Shown here: positions 57,055 to 64,000 of the stretch, one piece after another | Numbering within the stretch: the stretch's first letter is position 1 | Layout of the letters: each line of letters begins with the position of its first letter | Origin: Forficula auricularia | Lineage: Eukaryota > Arthropoda > Insecta > Dermaptera > Forficulidae | Assembly: GCA_024734495.1 (NCBI GenBank) | Contig: JALMQS010000828.1 | Location: 1 to 64,000 of the forward strand | Direction: 5' to 3' | DNA: 64,000 nt | Made by a program: the position numbers and the translations under genes | The notes under the pieces: model-generated | Told to the model about the DNA's origin: nothing | Seen by the model: only the letters and a program-made list of their open reading frames with translations | The model's database searches: none

Positions 57055-57605
57055 TACAAGAAGAATTTGCACGAAAAAGGTACAACCTCTGTAGTCCGTA
57101 GTGGACCCTTGTATCGTGAAAAGAAGATGAAATTTCACGGATTGGGTCAGAGTTGATCTTGAAAAACTGAAAGTTGTATGTAGCCGGGAGAAGCGAGTTC
57201 CAGTCTCTAGAAGGCATAGGGATCAACAAATTGGTGAATGCGTTTGTTCGGTTTTAGTATCCAATTAAAGGGAGTCGGGTTGACCGAGCTTGCTAAGACG
57301 CTGGCACCGCTTCAGCATCGTTGATGACGATGTTCAAGCAAAAGGCCCGGGTTCGAATCTGGCTAGCATATAAAATTTCTTCCGGTTAAAACTCGGCTCC
57401 CTCACTAACACTACTAAAACTTTACTGATGTGCTGTCTAAATGGGCTTTGTTCCCGATGACAGTAAATAAATAAATAAAAAAGTATCCAATTAAATTGCA
57501 AAGAGGTGTTGAATGTTATAAAATCGTGTATTTCGCGCAAATGAAGATTTAAGAGGGATTATTGATTTTAACCCATCAGAACAAACACCATGGTAGTATC
57601 TACAG
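57055..57605 (-). pseudogene. LINE ORF2 3' part, minus strand
   Basis: Same family and region as 8590-9245: SRDWNSLLPATYNFQFFK near 57180, then (across a SINE at 57270-57481) a YYHGVCSDGLKSIIPL block near 57560. Continuation pieces appear at 59145-59188 and 60653-60700, so this LINE was split by at least three later insertions. Confidence 0.75.
57270..57481 (+). mobile_element. SINE with class II tRNA-like head
   Basis: Exact 14-bp target duplication AGTATCCAATTAAA at 57256-57269 and 57482-57495. The head GGTTGACCGAGCTTGCTAAG, an extended variable region and CCGGGTTCGAATCTGG (B box) resemble a Leu/Ser-type tRNA. It ends in AAATAAATAAATAAAAA. The host DNA is a LINE fragment. The 68-codon ORF over it is noise. 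Confidence 0.85.
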
Positions 57606-58853
57606 GGTGTCCTAGGGAACCTGTACCATCGAAGGTCTGTGATCAGGGGACACGAATACCCATAGATTGAACCCCCCATGTATTTATGTACCGCGATATT
57701 TTGTAGTTTTCGATAAATGATTTTTACTTTCACATTTATATTTATAGAATATAATGTAGAAGTATTGCGATGGCCAGTCTGGGTCCTGACTCTTGTATCT
57801 CAGAGATGAAAAAAGTTAATTTCATTTTGTAACTTCTAGGTGGAAGGAATCGATGCCTTTATAAGTTGGAAACCAGATTTGGGACATAAAACCGAATATT
57901 GTGGTCCCCAGAGGCCAAAAAGGGGCCAAAAATCCATTGGTCTGTGCGTACGTATGTACGTATGTACCCCCCTGCGTTTCGCAACCATAAGTCTCAGAGC
58001 TACGAAATTCGAAATTTAAGCTCGATATAGGCTAAAAGAAAGTACAGCAAGCTTTTGGTTGAAATCGAAAAACCGGAAGTGGACATTTACATGAAAGATT
58101 TTTCGTTTTTTTTTATTTTCTCAAAAACCCGCTCTAACGATTTTTTTAAAAATTAGTGTATTTATCAAGTATCATAAGTAATTAGTTGTGTCAAATTTTT
58201 AATCCGATTGAAATAAAGGAAAGTGGTGTAAAGTAGGAGTGTCGCGCCGAGTCGCGATGATTTCAAATAAATGAAAATGTGAAAGTCGTGTGATAAACAC
58301 ACCAGTTGATTTTTGTTTTATTTTCAGATTTTTTAAAATTGTAGTCGGTTTTAGTTATAACTTTTTCTGAGTGGTGTTTCTTTGACATTTTTTTGCCAGT
58401 ATTATGGTTAAAATGTGTGAACATCTGTTATAAAACTCAAAACACCCAAATTCGAACTAGAAGTAGCTCAGAATTTTATCACAAGATTATAATTTCTGTA
58501 GGAGAAATTTACACTTGATTTCAAATTAAAAAAAAAAAAAAAAACTTTCAACTGACTGAATAATTTAAAAACTTTATGGGTTTCTTAGCTCTCCAAATAG
58601 CACAAAAAATTTGGTACTTTATTAGGACATTTTTACTGTATCATCTTCGAACTCCGTTTTCGAATAAAAATGTCCTAATAAAGTACAAACTTTTTAACCA
58701 ACATTAAATCCGCCTACAATTTTAAAAAATTTGAAAATAAAATAAAAATAAAAACATTTCTCGAAAACTACAAAATATCGCGGTACATACATGGGGGTTC
58801 ATTCGATGGGTATTAGTGTCCCCTGACCACAGACCTTCGCTGGTACAGGTATA
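57602..58853. mobile_element. Foldback element, ~120-bp arms
   Basis: GGTCTGTGATCAGGGGACAC ... TACCGCGATATTTTGTAGTT at 57630-57710 is mirrored at 58765-58850 (AAAATATCGCGGTACATACA, GTGTCCCCTGACCACAGACC). The 1.25-kb element sits inside the split LINE. A sub-block at 57735-57780 resembles 11338-11375. No supported ORF. Confidence 0.7.
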
Positions 58854-59240
58854 AAAAAGGGAAAGGGCGGAAACAGTAACTGTACTAAATCCATTTTTTT
58901 CAATTGCAATAAAATTATCATTTTTATTTATTTATTTTGTTAACTCAACTGGATATAGTCCTTTTGAAATAAAACTTCTTTTTTAATTGTATTTTTTTAG
59001 TAAAGGATTTAGTAGGTTTTGTCATGAAATTGATACCAGAAATCATAAACAGAGATAATAGTTACGTATATGAAACCGGCTTTACCTCATTTTTTACAAA
59101 AGATGGATTTAGTACCTTTTGGAAATGAGCTTCTCAGTTGTACGATCGGCCAGGGAGTCGAGATCGTCAGTTAATTAATCTCCGATTATTTTTGTTGAAG
59201 GAGAATGGTGTAGGTTCTTGATGAAACATATTAAATAAAG

Positions 59241-59452
59241 CGAGGGGTGAACCGCGACCTAATATGCTGTACACCTACTTCCAAATATTTCCAAGTACTA
59301 CCAAATATTTCCAGGCGCTTCCAAATATTTCCAAGTACTTCCAAATATTTCCAAGTACTTCCAAATATTTCCAACTAATTCCAAATTTTTCCAAGTACTT
59401 CCAAAATACTTCCAAAGAGGTGTACAGGTTTCCAATGGCGGATCACCCCTCG
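59241..59452. mobile_element. MITE with expanded 20-bp minisatellite
   Basis: Ends CGAGGGGTGAACCGCGAC and GGCGGATCACCCCTCG. Perfect 8-bp duplication AAATAAAG at 59233-59240 and 59453-59460, the hAT-type length. About seven internal CTTCCAAATATTTCCAAGTA-like units. Confidence 0.85.
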
Positions 59453-59519
59453 AAATAAAGTATAGAAATTTTTTTTGAAATTTTTTAGAAACTTTTAAAA
59501 ATTTAAACTATAAAATACT

Positions 59520-60400
59520 ATAGATCAAGAGTCCACGACGGCCAGACCTTCGTTATTTTATAAAAGCTGAAAGTTTTTCTGTGCATGTCCCCTATACAGG
59601 TAAGAACGATCAGCGACTATAGAGTTTGGGTTGTGGTTACTTTGGCAGGTAACAGGTAATAAAGGTGTATAAAATAGTACTTTAAATTCGTTAAAGTATA
59701 AAGCTCAATTTTTTTATATTTTCTTCGGGATAACTTTAGAAATCTCGTCATCCATTGCCGGACACTTATGACAGTTGCTACCCCCTGCCAGACACCCCTA
59801 AACTTTCTTTCTGATTTTAAGTCGATTCTTCCACGTTTTCAGTAGAGGTTGCCATTAATAGTCAAAACAACAAAAATGGAATGCAATAAGGTTATTCCTC
59901 TAGTATTAGATAAGAATCGATGGTTATTTTTGATTTTAAGACGATTCCTCCATGTCTTCACCAATGGTTATCAATAATAACCGAAATGTCAAAAATCTAT
60001 GTAAAAACCATTAAAACTGTCCGCCTATTGAGGAAACATTTTTTTATAGGTCGCCAAGTAACATATATAAAATTTATCTTTTATATTATAGCGAAAGTAT
60101 AATTATAATTTATTAAAGTTTAGGGGTGTCTGGCAGGGGGTAGCAACTGTCATAAGTGTCCGGCAATGGATGACGAGATTTCTAAAGTTATCCCGAAGAA
60201 AATATAAAAAAATTGAGCTTTATACTTTAACGAATTTAAAGTACTATTTTATACACCTTTATTACCTGTTACCTGCCAAAGCAACCACAACCCAAACTCT
60301 ATAGTCGCTGGTCGTTCTTACCTGTATAGGGGACATGCACAGAAAAACTTTCAGCTTTTATAAAATAACGAAGGTCTGGCCGTCGTGGGCTCTTGGGCTA
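59520..60400. mobile_element. Element with ~280-bp near-perfect inverted arms
   Basis: Arms at about 59527-59810 and 60117-60397 (for example GTCATCCATTGCCGGACAC and its reverse) differ at only a few positions. The flank TACTA is present on both sides, so a 5-bp target duplication is likely. The 300-bp centre has no transposase; the 60-codon ORF at 59920 has no motif. Confidence 0.75.
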
Positions 60401-60839
60401 CTAGGTAGGTTTCACATAAATAAAAGATCAGATGCTTGTTTAGCACGACTCTATATATATTTCGGGTTATAAGCCTATCTTCAGGAGTTCACAGTGTTTG
60501 TAAACTCCGGAAGATGGGCTTATACCCCGAAATATATATACGGTCGTGCTAAACAAGTATTTAATCTTTTATTTATGTGAAACCTACCTAGTATTTTATA
60601 TTTAAAATTTTAAAAAGTTTCTAAAAACAATTTCAAAAAAAATTTCTTTACTTTAATCTCCGATTAGTTTGATAGCTCGCTTCTGAATTGCATCCAAGGT
60701 CAATGAGAGCAAATGATTGATTTTTATGAATTTTAATATTTTTTTCTTTTTAATTGTGGTTATTAAATAATGGAACCTAGTGATATCGAGGGCTCTGTGC
60801 CTAATATATGGAAATAAGTATCTCATTAATATATGGATA

Positions 60840-61010
60840 CGAGCTTTTCGTGCTTGCCTTCGGCACGCCCTCGAAGCTCGGCCCTCCGGGCTGAGTGCCC
60901 TGGCGGGCAGCGTCTCGGTCCAAAAATTTTATTCCTCTTAAAAAACCACACTCCAAATGTATACCCGTAAACTACCGAAAACACATCGTCTCTTAAAAGT
61001 TTCGCATCTT
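60840..61010. repeat. GC-hairpin repeat, second copy
   Basis: GAGCTTTTCGTGCTTGCCTTC, GCCCTCGAAGCTCGG and TGCCCTGGCGGGC, then ACTCCAAATGTATACC; the same series is at 21440-21610. The first part folds (GTGCTTGCCTTCGGCACG). The 74-codon antisense ORF is repeat sequence. Confidence 0.6.
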
Positions 61011-61351
61011 TAATTTTTGAGTGGCGAGGGGGGGGGGGAACAATTATCAATATATTTAATATTTCTTAATTTAAAATGAATTGGTCTTTCATTTCAAAAT
61101 TCGAATATATATATTTCAAATTTGCCTGGTTAATGAAAATCGATTGGAGCCATCAGTTTAAAACCCGGCTGAGAATAATATTTCAAATTTGCCTCGTTAA
61201 TTAATATATATTTAATGTTTCTTAATTTAAAATCTATTGGTGTTTTTTCATTTTCATTCGAGTTCAAATGAATACAATATTATCTAGACACAAAGTCTAA
61301 ATCAAAAATATATAGTTTTAGTAAAAGAAATCAAGATATAAATATTAATGT

Positions 61352-61425
61352 GACATTGGTCTAGTGGTTAGAGCTGATGACCATAGTTCAAGAGTTCGTC
61401 GGTTCGATTCTAGGCAAGAGGGTAA
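61352..61425 (+). repeat. tRNA-like sequence (degenerate)
   Basis: TTGGTCTAGTGGTTAGAGC is a good A-box/D-arm and CGGTTCGATTCT a B box, 50 bp apart. The acceptor ends do not pair and the T-stem is mismatched, so it is a tRNA pseudogene or SINE head, not a working tRNA. Confidence 0.45.
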
Positions 61426-61477
61426 TTTTTTTAGAGAAATTTCTCTAAGCGTTGTTACAAATTAATCTAGAACAAAT

Positions 61478-61479
<2 letters not shown>

Positions 61480-61524
<45 letters not shown>
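61480..61524. repeat. (TA)n microsatellite
   Basis: About 22 TA units directly before a LINE tail. Confidence 0.95.
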
Positions 61525-61527
<3 letters not shown>

Positions 61528-61855
61528 CAGTAATTCCCCCAAAGCATGATTTGCACACAGCACTCGTTATGCTGATTCCCAACACTCTTTTGCGGTTAAA
61601 TTAGAAAAGTGCCGGACCATTTCATTTGCCAATACGTTTGTCCCTATGACTTCAAGGAACTGGAACTCTCTCCCGTCCTCCAACTTTCCTAGCACTTATA
61701 ATCTTCAAACCTTCAAAACCAGGGTGTACAAACACTCTCACTTGATCAACTTTCCCTTCTCTTCAGTAATGTAAGGGTCTTTCGAGATCCATAGGGGCTA
61801 CATCTTACTGGTTCGCCCCTTCTTGATTCGATTGATTATAAAAAATGAATATATA
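61525..61855 (+). pseudogene. LINE 3' tail, plus strand
   Basis: Same family as 19560-20205 (AATTCCCCCAAAGCATG, CCCAACACTCTTTTGCGG, GACTTCAAGGAACTGGAACTC, AATCTTCAAACCTTCAAAAC). Frame is broken and no 5' part is present. Confidence 0.75.
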
Positions 61856-63063
61856 GATTGCTAACAGAATGACCGGTCACTAACGTATATTCATTAATTC
61901 GTCCAACCCAGTAGCTAGGCAGCAGAAAAATGATTACTATACAAAATACTTAAGATTTCAAACTCATCTTCGATAGAGAAAGAATGAACTAATTTCAATA
62001 ATTTTTTGATTTAATTACTTAAGGAGGTTCTTTCACGACAATCCACACAAAAAGTTTTAGCCTCTTAATATACATATGAATGGTGCTAAAATTTTTGGTT
62101 ATTTTTTTCAAAGTGGCTGTACTTTTCACACTATTATATTCTCTTTATGAATGGATCGTTTCCAAGCCATTGATCTTATATCCCCTCCACTAAAAATAAT
62201 CGCCCAAGTATGTTGTTTTTTATTTTTTATCAAAACTACCAGGTAAATAATTTCAATTTTTTTTAAGTTACTCCGAATATATTATTCTAACAAATAATAG
62301 TATTTCATCAAGATGGTGAAAGTCCTTCAATGAAAAAAATAAAATAATGATCATATCCCCACCCTTTCCCAATCTACCATATGTAAAAAATTTCATTTTT
62401 AATTGCAATTATTTCATGTTTGTTGTGGTAAATCGTCTTCAAATTTTAACAGTATGTGTATTATGCTTTTATTGACTTATATTCCAAGTTTCGAAGACTT
62501 CTTGAATTTTTGCATTTGTGAAAGAACTATCTTAAATGAAAGTGAAATTAGGGAACGTCCTTAAAAAAATTAACAACTCTGCTACGTTCGTCAAATTTTT
62601 TTTTCAACATTAAGTCATATTAAGTTAAATTTTAATTAATAAAACTAAATCATCAACAAGTAAAAATGTTTATTTTGTATCAGTGTATAAATATAAATTT
62701 ATTAATAAAAATGGTTTTAACAAATTGAAATAAGTAATATAAATAAAGAAATATGTAACTAGTATAAACGATATCGAAACATAGATTAATAAAAAAATGT
62801 ATAAAAATATTATCTTTACTGTTGTTCTTTAGAATCTAGTAAATATTAGAAATGAATCGCTTAATCATAAATTAGGAATTAAATTTTTGAAAATTTTCAA
62901 AGAAATAGTTTTTTTTTTTTGTTTTTTAAATAGATGAATAAATCATTTGAAAATTTGATAATGAACATATTAGTTTACTAATTGATTTATTTATTAAGGT
63001 TATGTGTATGTGTGTATAAATTGAAATTATTAATGTATAAGTCCGCTTTTGATAAGTGCATTA
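61856..63063. other. Spacer downstream of rep-like gene C; no gene
   Basis: AT-rich, with no ORF above 60 codons and no recognisable repeat ends. It is the 3' flank of the gene at 63064-63765 and does not resemble the homogenised 3' flanks of genes A and B. Confidence 0.5.
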
Positions 63064-63765
63064 TTATCTAAAAATTTCGTAATCCCAAGGACTTATAGGG
63101 GAATAATTACCGAATAAAAATTCATAAGTTCTTATGTATAATTCAATTATGAAATCAAGTGTGTATTGATTTATAACAGAGTTATCATTCACAAAAAGCC
63201 ATTGATCGTAGACATAATTAACATTACGATTAGCTCTTATATTATTAATGTGCCTAAGAAGTTTCCGTTTAAATCTAGTAATTCTGTCTTGTTCCATACT
63301 TTCCAAAAGCGAAATAAGAGTTATATCTGATGTATCAGATCTGGTTCTTCTACGAACATAATACGTTCTGATTCCAAGGTCTATTGCCTTTATAAGGGCA
63401 TCATCGAGTTTGGTTTCTAATTCATCTTTAACTTCAGCAAAAACACTTGTTTCTTCAAGCGGAATGCTCAAAACAGCTTCCATAACTTTAATCAATAAGA
63501 TATGATGCATATATTTACTCTCTATATGTGTACCAAAAATAGGTAATAAACCATAAGTACCAAATTGAGAACTAAAATTCCTTAATGCTCTTAGTAATTT
63601 TGGAATTGTCTTGCATGTAACAAAGGTGATAAAATAACTCCTTAAATTAAATATGTGAGAGACGCGAAAAGGCCTCATGTTTTTCGTTACAAATTCAACA
63701 CAGGCGTTTTCAGTTATACTATGCATTGTTGGAATATATGCCCTTGGGGTAGCCTCGGCCATCAT
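63064..63765 (-). CDS. Ichnovirus rep-like protein, gene C
   Basis: Single-exon ORF of 233 codons and the most divergent family member here. Landmarks: FNLRSYFITFVTC with a KLLRALRNF stretch at residues 44-67, an acidic/amphipathic middle (EVKDELETKLDDALIKAID), YYVRRRTRSD, a LLESMEQDRITRFKRKLLRHI block, and W189-L-F with VINQYTLDFIIELYIR. This is the copy that most resembles the typical ichnovirus rep layout as I know it (established family; assignment by motif, not by search). The ATGATG start follows the same leader as in the other four. It is outside the A-B duplication. No signal peptide or membrane segment. Confidence 0.68.
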   Translation of the reverse strand: MMAEATPRAYIPTMHSITENACVEFVTKNMRPFRVSHIFNLRSYFITFVTCKTIPKLLRALRNFSSQFGTYGLLPIFGTHIESKYMHHILLIKVMEAVLSIPLEETSVFAEVKDELETKLDDALIKAIDLGIRTYYVRRRTRSDTSDITLISLLESMEQDRITRFKRKLLRHINNIRANRNVNYVYDQWLFVNDNSVINQYTLDFIIELYIRTYEFLFGNYSPISPWDYEIFR

Positions 63766-63800
63766 TAACTAAAAGAGACAAATTAGATATTATTAAACTC
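63766..63800 (-). promoter_or_regulatory. Conserved leader with splice-acceptor-like end
   Basis: TGTCTCTTTTAG then TTAATGATG on the minus strand. The block is retained although gene C and its other flanks have diverged, which argues for function. Confidence 0.6.
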
Positions 63801-63945
63801 ATGTGGATAAAAAGCTGATGTTTATTACATAGCATGAGAATTCCATCGGATCACCTTCAAAATATGGCAATAAAAATTAAAATACCGTGTGTGTCTATTC
63901 TAGGAATATCACACGATATCAAATAATATTTGAAAATGAGATAAC

Positions 63946-64000
63946 ACAGGTCGACAAACTTTTTTTTCCTTATCCTAAGATTTATTTCATGATTTTTCTA
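63946..64000. repeat. Start of a GGTCGACAA-family element
   Basis: ACACAGGTCGACAA as at 43267, followed by TCCTTATCCTAAGATTTATT, the reverse of 43875-43910. Cut by the window end. Confidence 0.6.

Larger units (their letters stand above)
59189..60652. mobile_element. Foldback element with hammerhead-like apex, two nested inserts
   Basis: Exact 14-bp target duplication TTAATCTCCGATTA at 59175-59188 and 60653-60666. End block GGAGAATGGTGTAGGTTCTTG at 59200. Arms around GGTAGGTTTCACATAAATAA meet at about 60500. On the minus strand 60461-60500 reads ACTC-CTGAAGA-T...CCC-GAAA-TATATATA-GAGT (core intact); the plus-strand arm has CGGAAGA instead of CTGAAGA. Inserts: a minisatellite MITE (59241-59452) and an inverted-repeat element (59520-60400). 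Confidence 0.75.

Noticed and set aside
61352..61425. Possible functional tRNA gene
   Set aside because: Good A and B boxes, but the acceptor ends do not pair and the T-stem is mismatched; kept only as a tRNA-like repeat.

Overview
The window looks like intergenic and intronic DNA of an insect nuclear genome, most likely a parasitoid wasp (inference). It is very AT-rich, its introns have eukaryotic splice signals, and most of the 64 kb is mobile-element debris: Helitrons, hAT, Harbinger-like, TTAA-target and Tc1/mariner elements, non-LTR retrotransposon (LINE) tails, tRNA-derived SINEs, foldback elements and satellites. Coding content is sparse.

Left part (1-33 kb). A spliced plus-strand gene can be traced through four exons between 2259 and 9503. 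It encodes a small, Arg-rich, SP/TP-rich basic protein that I do not recognise, and transposons fill its introns. The last two exons of a second plus-strand gene lie at 15316-15527. The rest is TE-derived: piggyBac-like TTAA elements of about 710 bp, Helitrons including a zero-gap tandem pair, palindromic foldback elements, tRNA-like elements, a minisatellite at 25 kb and a satellite of about 175-bp units at 30-32 kb.

Right part (37-64 kb). Five minus-strand, single-exon ORFs of 207-247 codons form one paralogous family: 38218-38940, 45972-46715, 50201-50923, 53485-54218 (frameshifted) and 63064-63765. They share a C-terminal W-[VL]-F...VI..YT[FL]D[FY]I motif and an N-terminal LR-x-Y-[YF] motif. 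A nearly invariant leader of about 35 bp, ending in a splice-acceptor-like sequence, precedes each ATG. Size, lack of introns in the coding part, clustering and motifs fit the repeat-element (rep) family of ichnoviruses, the domesticated viruses carried in ichneumonid (campoplegine/banchine) wasp genomes. I therefore read the region as an endogenous ichnovirus-type locus or its genomic relatives (inference, moderate confidence). The first four genes form two copies (A-B, A'-B') of a tandem segmental duplication, 37.3-48.6 kb and 49.3-56.8 kb, later altered by TE insertions. The A and A' genes have nearly identical 3' flanks of about 835 bp (37306-38140 and 49271-50120), although their coding sequences have diverged strongly. 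Such long direct repeats, about 12 kb apart, have the size and spacing of segment-excision junctions.

The most unusual mobile system is a family of palindromic foldback elements with 11-14-bp target-site duplications. At the apex several copies carry a conserved CUGANGA-stem-GAAA motif flanked by complementary arms, which resembles a hammerhead ribozyme core. Empty sites for several insertions can be read from paralogous or palindromic copies in the same window.
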